Source of the DNA: a virus
Length of the DNA: 64,000 bases
Reading direction: 5' to 3' (one strand)
IMG/VR virus record: IMGVR_UViG_3300042484_001840
Span: 1 to 64,000 of that record
The position numbers and the translations under genes were made by a program. Of the stretch, positions 17,501-24,906 are shown piece after piece (the first letter of the stretch is position 1; every line of letters begins with the position of its first letter). The notes under the pieces are model-generated. The model was not told the DNA's origin. It did no database searches and was given only the letters and a program-made list of their open reading frames with translations.

Positions 17501-18328
17501 TTCCTTGTAAGTTTTTTCAAACTCAGGACCGATTTCCTTGGCGGCACCAGTAACTTTTGAACTACTTAAGCCTTCACCTTTTTGAATAAGTGAGATGATG
17601 TTTGCTAGTGAACTTGCGCCTTTTTCAACATCCCCAGATGCGTAAGCAAAGTCAAGCAATCCAGCCAAAGCACCACTTGTTGCGCCAGTGACTTTTGAGT
17701 TCTTTGAAGCGGCTGCAAAAGCCTGTGTAAGACCCTTCATGCCAACAGTAGCAAGACGAGCATCTCCTGTCATCCCTCGTAGGGCGGCGCTAGATGCCTT
17801 ATAGTCCCCTCCGTAGCGACCTGTGGCTTGAGCGGCTACAAACTGACGCTGAGCGGCGGCTACCGTTGCTAGGGCAATAGCGGCAACTGCAGCGCCCTTG
17901 GCTAGGGCAGATAACGCAACTTGGTATGCCTTGGCGGCAAATTTACCAATTGCTAGCAAGCCGTTGACTGAAGACAACGCCAATGCCAAACCAGCAGTTT
18001 CAAGTCCTGCGCCAATCATGGCAAACTTGTAGGTAGTCTTTAGAAAGCCTGCTAGACCCTTTCCTGCCTTGCTTGCTTTTTTGAATCCCTTTCCAGCACC
18101 GTCTGCGTCTTTTCCTAATCTTTGAGTGCTTCTGCCTGCATTGCCAGCCGAGCCGTCAAGATCGTTTAAGGCATCTCCAAATTTTCCAGTACTGATGCCA
18201 GCATTATTTAATTGAGCGTTAGCGAGTTTTGCCTTGGCAACAAGTGCTTGAAGTTTGCGTTCTACCTTGTCAATGCCGCCTGTATTGGCATCGGTATCAA
18301 TTTTTATAGTGACTTGCTCGCGAGCCAT
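14561..18328 (-). CDS. Tape measure protein with C-terminal M15-like peptidase domain
   Basis: This 1,255-residue protein sets tail length and is expected inside the tail tube. The N-terminus is charged and helical (VERKLQALVAKAKLANAQL). Hydrophobic and Gly/Ala-rich helices lie at about 90-170, 515-545 and 580-700 (for example GALATGAAWAGAGAIVGNV), typical of membrane-inserting tape measures. Near the C-terminus a zinc-peptidase pattern is visible: SGFR, then SDHAAGRAYD with H1151 and D1158, then EFH (E1179) and HLH with H1188 and H1190. This matches the M15 D-Ala-D-Ala carboxypeptidase/VanY-like arrangement and should cut peptidoglycan cross-bridges during DNA entry. The start has a GAGG site six bases upstream. 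The gene follows the frameshifted chaperone, the normal position for a tape measure. Confidence 0.92.
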   Translation of the reverse strand: MAREQVTIKIDTDANTGGIDKVERKLQALVAKAKLANAQLNNAGISTGKFGDALNDLDGSAGNAGRSTQRLGKDADGAGKGFKKASKAGKGLAGFLKTTYKFAMIGAGLETAGLALALSSVNGLLAIGKFAAKAYQVALSALAKGAAVAAIALATVAAAQRQFVAAQATGRYGGDYKASSAALRGMTGDARLATVGMKGLTQAFAAASKNSKVTGATSGALAGLLDFAYASGDVEKGASSLANIISLIQKGEGLSSSKVTGAAKEIGPEFEKTYKEMIAGGKMTSAEIIKMFSSGEFAKKAGVSGASAAVQGSLLGQFKSFVTQMQVMFGDLGAQFIEPVQYAFEEIRRIVVRTFTAISPLVADYAQGGLLDKFVNGIDVISQFLVKFMREYVPRQEGFFKSFASFWEKVKSAFGSFTAYLQRFSAASKIINKFLGGIIKALGSGLKKNFENFGDMVVGNEDKFLKFGDSIENLITKILDLFGAMREAFMKALPTLTTIAEIIGKMVGGLSSIIRSFSKMGPLGAFIGMVGPMMAMKAMTGEGGFGGFKDRMVDRGKRGANWVNNNRTTAALGAAAFAQMLPGPDIINDIISSAIVGAVVGNKIPLLGGGLGAAVTTLGTVGYQAGDQLSDLAYRKTGGSRAASTATGALATGAAWAGAGAIVGNVIPIPGVGPAVGAIVAGTIGAIYGGIKGWMQDGKYKKMAREAAGKFVDGYSDIVNNSLGQNDLESAKLAMQEFGKYAQIMADGQLKSGTALDEANKQWEVQKESLEGGIKLMESRFEDLSAASGLTSEEIAKLANSAEFSLANGMMTLQDVLAATGIATMRFGDDLNNYLTDAYATAVSNIRKQVDILNAPKVANELAQTTREKALAGTLTPEDTAAFLEGMFQEQLLASGGDPVKAFEALYRNIGTKEGSQYNAYGYDENGKIGYGVLTDPNGTRITDALFNGDNAKIMEAAFGAQGFAGAVSGSAAENLVSGLAGVGYEGGSVADITGMLNNVLATQGIDEYLRIVGKINAGEFLTPQYTQTPHGVSINDDINSQLSGALGEDFANNIKLQKTNEELLRASVDDLSLGMVEWVDAGDAFGTAVTKLGTAAQMIIDELGGDTASPRRNMLNTMGKHSAFDAQIAGKRTVTSGFRTNALGSMSSDHAAGRAYDLVGQNLGLYGQAINKAGGFAEFHGNGSARHLHVVPSNGPVGDTTTPYMGAPIMAPSSSSTSNVNLVINATPNMDVNALASEVMYQIERAQRSRNERY

Positions 18329-18361
18329 TGGTACCTCAACTAAAGTTTGACGGCTAAAGAA

Positions 18362-18568
18362 CTATTTGTTCTTATTTATTTTACGCTCTTGTTCAGCCCT
18401 ATCAGCCTCAATAACTTTAGCACACGCATACCTAATAATCCATTCTTCATCAGAACAGTTAAGTAATTGTATAGGGTCAGTACCCCATAGTTCGCCAAGT
18501 CTAGCGGCTGCAACAATCCGCCCGTCCGAGACTAGAAAGTCTAGGACATCTTCGTAGGGTCCACCGTC
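18362..18568 (-). CDS. Tail assembly chaperone, second frame reached by -1 frameshift
   Basis: This open frame lies between a TGA (18571-18569) and a TAG (18364-18362) in the -1 frame relative to the upstream chaperone gene. It contains no ATG, GTG or TTG codon, so it is not readily translated by itself. It encodes YEDVLDFLVSDGRIVAAA, LGELWGTDPIQLL and a helical, charged end (YACAKVIEADRAEQERK), typical of the 'T' part of tail assembly chaperones. The slip must occur between 18571 and 18541; a plausible site is the proline codon CCT at 18558-18556, which can re-pair as CCC one base back. The fusion product would then be about 231 residues. It sits directly upstream of the tape measure, the standard place for this programmed frameshift. 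Confidence 0.8.
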   Translation of the reverse strand, partial: DGGPYEDVLDFLVSDGRIVAAARLGELWGTDPIQLLNCSDEEWIIRYACAKVIEADRAEQERKINKNK

Positions 18569-19056
18569 TCAACGGTGTCTGAATACCCCGCCGCCTCTAG
18601 GATTGCTAGAGCCGCCCCTTCAACATGAGGATCAATGCCGAAGAAGGCACGGACGCAATCTGGCACTGGACGAGTTGTGTTGGTCATCTGGAGAATGGCT
18701 TCCGAGGCAAAAGTAAGACCAATGCCATCATCGTTGGTAACTTGCTCGCCATTAATGTAAATTCCTACACAAGTGTGACCCACTACAAAAGCAGCAAAGC
18801 GGGTGGCATCCATACCGCTCTTGCTGTCTTCGCCAGCATTTTTGCGCCAAGAACGAAGTTGATGCTGTGTAATATTTGGCGATACTTCAACTGTTACACC
18901 GGGTCGTTCTGGGACTTCAATAAATACTGATGCCCGTTCAACCTTTTTGGTAATTACTTCTTTCAGTTGTTCCAAAACGCTAGGAGGCTTAACATCCTTA
19001 GCGACCGTCTTTTTGGGGTTGTTATCTTCTGACATGGTGAAAATATCGTTGCTCAT
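18541..19056 (-). CDS. Tail assembly chaperone, first frame
   Basis: This 171-residue protein begins with a charged unstructured stretch and then a beta/alpha part (RASVFIEVPERPGVTVEV, RFAAFVVGHTCVGIYINGEQV) and a helical end (CVRAFFGIDPHVEGAALAIL). It is the 'G' product that binds tape measure during tail assembly; the fused G-T product is made by frameshifting into 18568-18362. The chosen ATG at 19056 has only a weak GGGTT upstream; an in-frame ATG seven codons later (19035) has no better site. A strong hairpin separates it from the tube gene upstream, which would lower its expression relative to tube. Confidence 0.78.
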   Translation of the reverse strand: MSNDIFTMSEDNNPKKTVAKDVKPPSVLEQLKEVITKKVERASVFIEVPERPGVTVEVSPNITQHQLRSWRKNAGEDSKSGMDATRFAAFVVGHTCVGIYINGEQVTNDDGIGLTFASEAILQMTNTTRPVPDCVRAFFGIDPHVEGAALAILEAAGYSDTVETVDPTKMS

Positions 19057-19077
19057 GTTTTGAACCCTAGCATGAAA

Positions 19078-19103
19078 GAAGGAGCACCTAGTGGTACTCC
19101 TTC
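19078..19103 (-). terminator. Hairpin between tail tube and chaperone genes
   Basis: On the minus strand a stem GAAGGAG/CTCCTTC is extended after one mismatch by ACC/GGT, closes a four-base loop and is followed by TTTC. It lies 26-50 bases after the tube stop. It probably acts as a partial terminator so that the abundant tube and sheath are made in excess over chaperone and tape measure. Confidence 0.65.
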
Positions 19104-19129
19104 AGTCAAACTATTACTAAATTTTTAAA

Positions 19130-19600
19130 TCAGGTTAATACTTCAGAAGTCACAGTCTGAATACTAAAGGTCAACGAATAAGTTGAAGGTGCACCGCTAG
19201 CGGCATCGCCATCAGGCTCAGTCAATCCAACAAGTAACGCTTGTGGATAATTACGCTGAAGTTCGGGGGTTGCAACATTGCAGTTCAATTCATCAATTTG
19301 AATGTCAAAATAAGCACGACCAACCATCTGACGAATACTACCAAGAAAGTCTCCGTCAGTGTCTGCGTCATAGTGACGAGTTAATGTGATGTCACCAATT
19401 TCCGCAGGAGCACAAAGCACTTCGGGGAATAACTTTCCACCAATGTAAATTTTTTCAACTGAAGCAGTGATTTCACCACCAGTTACCTGTGCGAAGTACG
19501 CAAGCGTGCCGTCCTTGCCAGGTTCAAGAGGCGTTTCAACATTGCCCTCATCCGACGCACTGATTGATGCGACAATTTGCCTCTGCGCGATTTTGCTCAT
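19130..19600 (-). CDS. Tail tube protein
   Basis: This 156-residue beta-rich protein has the size and pattern of myovirus tube subunits. It contains VEKIYIGGKLFPEVLCAPAEIGDITLTRHYD and YFDIQIDELNCN, with a final strand segment (STYSLTFSIQTVTSEV). It follows the sheath gene after 19 bases with an AGGAGC ribosome site, and is followed by a hairpin and the chaperone frames. The sheath-tube-chaperone-tape order is standard for contractile tails. Confidence 0.87.
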   Translation of the reverse strand: MSKIAQRQIVASISASDEGNVETPLEPGKDGTLAYFAQVTGGEITASVEKIYIGGKLFPEVLCAPAEIGDITLTRHYDADTDGDFLGSIRQMVGRAYFDIQIDELNCNVATPELQRNYPQALLVGLTEPDGDAASGAPSTYSLTFSIQTVTSEVLT

Positions 19601-19619
19601 AGTTGTTCCTTGCTCCTTA

Positions 19620-21080
19620 TCAGTTTACTGATGCTGTGAGATTTGACTTAGTGACATCAACTTGAATCTGGTCACCAATGCTAGAAATACGAACTCCGAC
19701 TTTAGCCTTAACCAAGCCACCAGCCAATTGAGAAAGCGGGTTGATTGCGTCATTGACGACAACCGTGTATCCGTAGTCAATGCGACGACCAGTTGCATCA
19801 AATGCTTCGTACAAGCCACCAGCAATGCGGATTGGCTCTAACATTGAAATGAGGCGACCCTTAACGCGGGTAAATAGCGCCGAACGACCATCAATTGGCG
19901 AGAACACCAAGTCTTCCAAAACTGCCTCACATTTAGCAACAACGAAGTTGAGCATTTCACGAGCGTTCAAGAAACGATAGTTGTCCTCATCGGATGAAAG
20001 CGAACGAGCACCATACACGCGAACGCGACCATTGATGATTCGCAAAGTATTAACTCGCGACTCGTCAAGGGTGTTACTGACGGTCTTGGTGACCGTATCA
20101 TTAAGACCAGTCAACCAGCGTGATTCCGTAACAACACCAGCGTACGCTGCCCATGAACCAGTGCGGTTATGAGCAATTGAACGCTTAGCGGCTACGAATC
20201 CTTCTGGCGAAATGACGATTGCAGTTCCGTCTTCCTTAGTCGCCTTAACCCAAGGCCAAAACAATCCGCCGTATTCTGAATAGTCTTCAGAACCAAGAGT
20301 TTCAGCGTGATCGGCGGCCTGAGTTGCGGTGTAGTCTGACGGCGTTGACAAAACGGCAATACGGTGATTCTCGTAGCAGTGGTCAAGAATTTCAGTATGA
20401 ACTGTTGTGATATTTCCGCTAGTCACCAAACCTGGCATTGAAACAGCACCAGGACCAAAGTCGTAGCCAAAATCATCCAAAGCAGTGAACCATGTTGCAT
20501 CAATAACACCATTACGGTTGTCGTCTCCAGCAGAGAAAGCCGTTGCACTAGTGATATTGTCAAAAGTACCCGTACCGATAGTTGCCGTAATGTACTTAGA
20601 TGCTACGGCAGAGCCAGTAATCTTATTTACAAGGGCAGTAGCGGTAGCAACTTCTCCCGAATTATACACAAGGTCGCCCGAAAGATACAACTTGAGAGTC
20701 TTACCAGAACCAAGCGCAGTAAGCGTTGTGGTCAGGTTTGACGACCAGTCTCCTTGACCAACCGCGGTCAGCGTAAGGGCGGTACCAGAGGCGGTATTAG
20801 GGACTTGCAAAACGCCAGCGGTGGCTGATGCTCCAACGACACGCGAAACATAAACTTGTGCTCCGCCTTCTTCAAAGAAAGTCTGCACCTGTTGGTGAAC
20901 TTCTCCATATGAAACATAATCACCGAAGACTGATTCATAATCAGAAATACTGGTCACTAGTTTCGCTTCGTTAGAAGGACCACGCTCCGTGAATCCGACA
21001 ACAAACCACGAGGCAGTTTGCGACTGGTTGATTGTGCTCGGTCCTGTTCGGACTGATGTGTTGACTACGATTCCGGGCAT
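19620..21080 (-). CDS. Contractile tail sheath protein
   Basis: This is the tail sheath subunit, about 486 residues from the ATG at 21080-21078. That start is chosen because GGAGGAAGG lies directly upstream of it; an ATG seven codons earlier (21101) lies before this ribosome site. The N-terminus (MPGIVVNTSVRTGPST) and the following ASWFVVGFTERGPSNEAKLVTSISDYESVFGDY are typical of sheath proteins. The C-terminal half contains ITTVHTEILDHCYENHRIAVLSTP-type and VNTLRIINGRVRVYGARSLS patterns, and a final RRIDYGYTVVVNDAINPLSQLAGGLV segment that forms the interlocking arm. It lies first in the sheath-tube-tape series, preceded by a 142-bp non-coding stretch that may contain its promoter. Confidence 0.93.
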   Translation of the reverse strand: MPGIVVNTSVRTGPSTINQSQTASWFVVGFTERGPSNEAKLVTSISDYESVFGDYVSYGEVHQQVQTFFEEGGAQVYVSRVVGASATAGVLQVPNTASGTALTLTAVGQGDWSSNLTTTLTALGSGKTLKLYLSGDLVYNSGEVATATALVNKITGSAVASKYITATIGTGTFDNITSATAFSAGDDNRNGVIDATWFTALDDFGYDFGPGAVSMPGLVTSGNITTVHTEILDHCYENHRIAVLSTPSDYTATQAADHAETLGSEDYSEYGGLFWPWVKATKEDGTAIVISPEGFVAAKRSIAHNRTGSWAAYAGVVTESRWLTGLNDTVTKTVSNTLDESRVNTLRIINGRVRVYGARSLSSDEDNYRFLNAREMLNFVVAKCEAVLEDLVFSPIDGRSALFTRVKGRLISMLEPIRIAGGLYEAFDATGRRIDYGYTVVVNDAINPLSQLAGGLVKAKVGVRISSIGDQIQVDVTKSNLTASVN

Positions 21081-21130
21081 CGTGCCTTCCTCCGCTCCCA
21101 TAACTTGGGACTAAGTTCATGACTTTATGA

Positions 21131-21179
21131 AGTATACCTGGTCTAGTGCCTATATTTTGAACAGGTGAAACTTACCTGT
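21131..21179 (-). promoter_or_regulatory. Possible promoter region of sheath gene with inverted repeat
   Basis: The 142 bases between the sheath start and the upstream gene hold a TATACT -10-like hexamer on the minus strand (21136-21131) and, upstream of it, an inverted repeat ACAGGT-N7-ACCTGT (21161-21179). No good -35 box was found. Apart from this I see nothing in the stretch. Confidence 0.3.
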
Positions 21180-21222
21180 AACTATTGTGACCGATTATTG
21201 CTATCCTCTAGTGGAACAACTG

Positions 21223-21825
21223 TTATATATTGTCAAAAGTTTCTTCAATAGCGACATTTACTACTTCTGGCTCTATGCTTGTTGCGCTTGGTGCAATAAC
21301 TGGGACGCGACTAGTTTCCACAATTGTCACTGTGTATCCAAGATAAGCACCAGCCATAACCCGCTCGCCTTTTATGAGCGTCAGTTCAGAATATTCCTCA
21401 CGAATACTTGATTCGTCAATCATTACTTCTAAACCTTCTGTATCCCCACATTGGTTAAGTGATGGACCATCAAGGATGGCAGAGCGCAATACTGTTGTAA
21501 GTCGGTCTCTTTTTAGTGTGGCAAGGTCGCTTTGGTCATCTTTTACCCAGATATATGTGCGCATTGTGTAGTTAACACTAAATCTTGGATCAAATAGGCG
21601 CGTATAGTCGGTTCTTTCCAAGCCATCCATTGAAATCGCTACAGTAATCAAAGTTGGCCAAGCATCAATTGCTACGGGTTCATAGGCTAGATACTTTTTA
21701 GGCTCAGGAAGTTCCTCATCATCCAAGTTCCAAGCATTGCGATATTTAACAAGCCTGTCTGGTAGATCAGATTCTAGATATAAATTGACAAATTCTTTTG
21801 CCTTATGGGGTCCCTGCATTGTCAT
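21223..21825 (-). CDS. Tail terminator/neck protein
   Basis: This 200-residue protein is encoded between the neck protein and the sheath, where the tail terminator is expected. Features are AKEFVNLYLESDLPDRLVKYRNAWNL at the start, a central strand region (AWPTLITVAISMDGLERTDY, YTMRTYIWVKDD) and ATLKRDRLTTVLRSAILDGPSL, a common pattern of phage tail-completion proteins. The C-terminus carries a strand ending in VNVAIEETF. Its start overlaps the stop of the neck gene by one base. Assigned by order and pattern. Confidence 0.7.
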   Translation of the reverse strand: MTMQGPHKAKEFVNLYLESDLPDRLVKYRNAWNLDDEELPEPKKYLAYEPVAIDAWPTLITVAISMDGLERTDYTRLFDPRFSVNYTMRTYIWVKDDQSDLATLKRDRLTTVLRSAILDGPSLNQCGDTEGLEVMIDESSIREEYSELTLIKGERVMAGAYLGYTVTIVETSRVPVIAPSATSIEPEVVNVAIEETFDNI

Positions 21826-22289
21826 TAGAGCGTCCCATTAACAATATAGTTAGCGGCTTTTCGTGATAAATCTTCGCTAAATCCTCGTGGTTCAAAGATA
21901 ATTTTTCGTGCTGGCATCTTTGTTGTCCCATATTGATGAAACTTTGCATATTCAACATTTGTACCAAAATTTGCAAATGTTGGGGTAATAACATTAGGAG
22001 GACCAAATAATGATGTCAAAGAACGCATCAATTTACCAGTAGGACCTGCTAATGGCGGGTGGGTATACGATTTATTATCACGACGCGGTGCCCAGCCACC
22101 CACTGGCAAACCGCCAGTGGCAAAGTTTTCCGCATTTGCTAATTCAAGCATTTTCCTTGCATACATGAAAAGGGGCGTAAAATTCTTTGAACGCAATTTC
22201 ATGGTATTGAGGCGCAAAAGTGCTTCCTTTATATCAACATCAATATCAATATCAACACCAAGGCTCATGATACGCGCACTCTCTTCCAT
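21825..22289 (-). CDS. HK97 gp10-like neck protein
   Basis: This 154-residue protein contains VDIKEALLRLNTMKLRSKNFTPLF, then GGWAPRRDNKSYTHPPLAGPTGKLMRSLT and VEYAKFHQYGTTKMPARKIIF. The 'GPTGKL..S' and 'YAxFHQYGTxKMPAR' elements are characteristic of the HK97-gp10/phage-virion-morphogenesis family, which joins head connector and tail. Its start overlaps the 3' end of the connector gene by 25 bases in another frame, showing tight packing and coupling. Confidence 0.85.
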   Translation of the reverse strand: MEESARIMSLGVDIDIDVDIKEALLRLNTMKLRSKNFTPLFMYARKMLELANAENFATGGLPVGGWAPRRDNKSYTHPPLAGPTGKLMRSLTSLFGPPNVITPTFANFGTNVEYAKFHQYGTTKMPARKIIFEPRGFSEDLSRKAANYIVNGTL

Positions 22290-22894
22290 TTCTTAACAGA
22301 ACGAAGTTCTTCCTCAGAAAAACCAGTAGTTAGAGGTGCGGTGTTTCTAGTCTCAAGATCCTTGATGCCAACAACATCATCGTGCATGTTTTGCATTTCA
22401 CGAGATGCTGCTCGTAAAATTAAGAGTCTAAAGATTTTAATTTCGGAACCTGCCAACCCAGCGGAATACTCAATTTCAATGGAATCGTTGGCGAAGGTTC
22501 GGTAAATATCTACGCCATATCGCCTTACGACATAATCAGTGCCTTCTACCAGAACCTCAGGGACACTCCCTGGTGTGGGCGATGTGACGGTAATTGTCTC
22601 AACAGAAGAGATTGGCGAATTCCGCACATAAAGGGTGTACGGGGGGTGAAACCATGTCATTGGGCGTTCGGTGGTGTCAAGGCTGACATCGTAAAAGAAA
22701 GACGATGTGGGTACGCCAACGCTATTTGACTCAACGACATATGTTTCCGTCAGCGTCAAAACCTCAATAGTACGGCGAAGCCATGCTTCTAATTCGCTTT
22801 GGAGACCTTCAAGGACATATTCGGCAGCGTGAAGTTGCCTGTTACTGAATTTAATGTCCATGTAACGCTCTAATTCAACAATACTGACAAGCAT
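22265..22894 (-). CDS. Head-tail connector (adaptor) protein
   Basis: This 209-residue protein has N-terminal helices (VELERYMDIKFSNRQLHAAEYVLEGLQSELEAWLRR) followed by a beta domain (YTLYVRNSPISSVETITV...VRRYGVDIYRTFANDSIEIEYSAG) and a C-terminal helix (LLILRAASREMQNM). This is the adaptor pattern (gp6/gp15-like) that docks under the portal. An AGGAAGG ribosome site lies upstream of the ATG. It starts the neck-tail run of coupled genes and follows the glycosyltransferase gene. Confidence 0.78.
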   Translation of the reverse strand: MLVSIVELERYMDIKFSNRQLHAAEYVLEGLQSELEAWLRRTIEVLTLTETYVVESNSVGVPTSSFFYDVSLDTTERPMTWFHPPYTLYVRNSPISSVETITVTSPTPGSVPEVLVEGTDYVVRRYGVDIYRTFANDSIEIEYSAGLAGSEIKIFRLLILRAASREMQNMHDDVVGIKDLETRNTAPLTTGFSEEELRSVKKWKRVRVS

Positions 22895-22937
22895 TCTGCA
22901 CCTTCCTTACGGACAAGTTTACTATTTAATGCTCGGC

Positions 22938-24020
22938 TTAGAGGTATGACTCTAAAATGTCATCCCAATTTTTAGCCATAACTTTGACATTTAATGCCTC
23001 AACTAATTTTCTATTCTTTTTGGCTTCTTCAGCACGAGCGTTTAAGTTGCTCATTTCTGTCAGGTAATTAACCCAATCATCCTTACTAGAGGCAAGAAAT
23101 CCAATTCCGTACTCATCATGCAAACGGCGGTATTCGGAAAGGTCGGACATCACTACAGGGATATTTGACGCAGAGTATTCAATTGCTTTAATCCACGACT
23201 TGGCATGATTGAAGGGAACATCGTTGAGGGGAGCAATACCACAGTCAAAGTCAAAAGATAACCGAGCATAATTTTTAGGATGGTGCATCGGAGTCATAGT
23301 TACAAATTTACGATCAACCCCAACTTTATCTGCAAAATAGTCAACAGATGAATTATGCCCAGAGTGGTGCAATCTCCATAGTGGATTCTTTAGTACCCCG
23401 TCTAAAATCTCAAGGTCTCCAGAACGATGCGAAGTTGACCCAACCCATCCAACTTTCATTTTTTTGGGACGGTGATAACGCTGACGAAAATCCGTTATTG
23501 TCACGCAATTTTCAATAAGGTGCACATTTTCGCAACCAAATTCAGTTTTAACCTTTTCAGCAATATATGGCGTACTGACAGTTACGGCATTCCCCAGTTG
23601 AATAATTTGTTTGTAAAAGTCAATATTTTCTGTTTTATTGAAATCTGGATGAGTTAATTCATATGCCTGATTATTTTCGTGAAGTTCCCAATACCAGTCA
23701 TCAATGTCGTTAATAAAGATTTGATTTTTGTTTGGATTATTGGCGATTTTATCTGCAAGATTCTTAAACATGAGCCGTTGCAAGACGATGATTTCGCAAT
23801 CATAATGAGAGGTCCCACTCCAATCTCCAATGCCAAATCCTTTTTGCGGATGATGAACTAAAAGACCAGTAACTGACCTATATTTAAGGTGTTTTCGGTT
23901 TTGTTGAATCCGAACCCAATTTGCGCCACCAGGAACAGGATGACCAGCATCGTCATGCATTGAACGAGACCAATCGGTTGAAGCAAAACCAACCTTAATT
24001 ATTCTTTTAGTATGAGCCAT
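22938..24020 (-). CDS. GT-B glycosyltransferase-like protein
   Basis: This 360-residue protein shows the two-domain pattern of retaining GT4-type transferases. The N-terminal half has a nucleotide-fold start (IIKVGFASTDWSRSMHDDAG) and IFINDIDDWYWELHENNQ. The C-terminal half has MKVGWVGSTSHRSGDLEIL, a sugar-nucleotide domain start, and DFDCGIAPLNDVPFNHAKSWIKAIEYSASNIPVVMSD, with the acidic and Lys residues usually contacting the donor. It lies in the tail-neck operon, 43 bases upstream of the connector gene. Inference: it glycosylates a virion protein or host surface polymer. There is no sign of a DNA base modification pathway linked to it here. Acceptor and donor cannot be read from sequence. 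Confidence 0.78.
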   Translation of the reverse strand: MAHTKRIIKVGFASTDWSRSMHDDAGHPVPGGANWVRIQQNRKHLKYRSVTGLLVHHPQKGFGIGDWSGTSHYDCEIIVLQRLMFKNLADKIANNPNKNQIFINDIDDWYWELHENNQAYELTHPDFNKTENIDFYKQIIQLGNAVTVSTPYIAEKVKTEFGCENVHLIENCVTITDFRQRYHRPKKMKVGWVGSTSHRSGDLEILDGVLKNPLWRLHHSGHNSSVDYFADKVGVDRKFVTMTPMHHPKNYARLSFDFDCGIAPLNDVPFNHAKSWIKAIEYSASNIPVVMSDLSEYRRLHDEYGIGFLASSKDDWVNYLTEMSNLNARAEEAKKNRKLVEALNVKVMAKNWDDILESYL

Positions 24021-24071
24021 TCTTCCCTCGTTTTATAATATAGGGGGAATCCTAGCACGCAATTTTATGGA

Positions 24072-24254
24072 TCAGCGTCCTCCGCGGAACCTATCTGGGA
24101 TTAAGTCTCGTCCAGCACCATCGGGGTTGCCAGCGCCGCCAAGACGACGATTTAAGCCTCTTAAAAGGAATGCAAGAGCACGCCGCCACCACGCAGGGCG
24201 ACGACCTTCGCGCTCGTCTGGTTCAGTATCTGGGGTACCACCGGGTATAGGCAT
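24072..24254 (-). CDS. Small basic protein with amphipathic helix
   Basis: This 60-residue protein begins MPIPGGTPDTEPDE, then has a Trp/Arg/Leu-rich segment (PAWWRRALAFLLRGLNRRL) and a Gly/Arg-rich end. The start is supported by TTAGGAGAAAATATG. The segment would form a cationic amphipathic helix or a short membrane-binding helix. The opposite strand is also open (24067-24273), but the minus-strand frame has the better ribosome site and agrees with its neighbours. GC content is visibly higher than in the flanking genes. No family is recognised; membrane or nucleic-acid binding is possible. Confidence 0.6.
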   Translation of the reverse strand: MPIPGGTPDTEPDEREGRRPAWWRRALAFLLRGLNRRLGGAGNPDGAGRDLIPDRFRGGR

Positions 24255-24307
24255 ATTTTCTCCTAATCTCTAAAAGATTTTAGCACAATATAATAACGCG
24301 CTACTGA

Positions 24308-24898
24308 TTACCCATCGGCGTTCGGCGGACGCTCAATAATAAGGGCATCGTCTTTTGCTGACGATGGGGCTTCAATTGGCACCCACGCTGACGAATACTT
24401 ATGGGCTGAGATATTTTTATCTTTTAACATGGTTCCGTCAACCATTAGGTCAATTTCGTCCATGTGCATGACCAACATACGCTTTATATCGTTTTCGCTA
24501 TATTTACGAGACCGTAGAACTTGCTGGATAATTCTTGATAATTTCTTTGCAACGACCTCACCTCTGCTTCGGTTGAGGCGTACATGAAGAATCATAGCCT
24601 CAATTTCATCACATTCAACAAAAATAACTGGGACAGTATTATCTGTAATTTTTAATAGTTTTTGTAAACTGCAACTAATTTGCCACCTGTGAGATCCATC
24701 AATAATCATATTGGTGTTTTTCTGCACAACAAGGGGCTGAAGCCATCCGTAGTCTTCTAAAGACCTAGCCAAGACCTGCAAATCTGGCTTCAAGATATAA
24801 GTGGTTCTCCATGAGGCAAGATTTAATGCAGAAGCATCAACCCATTCCATTTGCCCATTTCCTAGCATTCCAGATTTTCCTTTTCCAAAAATTCCCAT
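24308..24898 (-). CDS. ParB/sulfiredoxin-fold protein
   Basis: This 196-residue protein contains the ParB N-terminal pattern: LARSLEDYGWLQPLVVQKNTNMIIDGSHRWQISCSL, with the 'GxxQPLVV' and 'DGxHRW' elements of the ParB/Srx superfamily, and a later VIFVECDEIEAMILHVRLNRSRGE. The C-terminal helices (KLSRIIQQVLRSRKYSEND, KRMLVMHMDEID) could form a helix-turn-helix-like region but lack a clear DNA-binding signature. It is followed, eight bases upstream on the same strand, by the PAPS-reductase-like gene and a second ParB-like gene. Such pairs (IbrA/IbrB-like) recur in phages and enterobacteria; the biochemical role is unsettled. Confidence 0.8.
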   Translation of the reverse strand: MGIFGKGKSGMLGNGQMEWVDASALNLASWRTTYILKPDLQVLARSLEDYGWLQPLVVQKNTNMIIDGSHRWQISCSLQKLLKITDNTVPVIFVECDEIEAMILHVRLNRSRGEVVAKKLSRIIQQVLRSRKYSENDIKRMLVMHMDEIDLMVDGTMLKDKNISAHKYSSAWVPIEAPSSAKDDALIIERPPNADG

Positions 24899-24906
24899 GA
24901 TTTCCC

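Noticed and set aside
24067-24273. Plus-strand open frame of 68 residues opposite the small basic gene
   Set aside because: It has no ribosome site, its start lies in the gap before the neighbouring gene, and the minus-strand frame has AGGAG and fits its neighbours.
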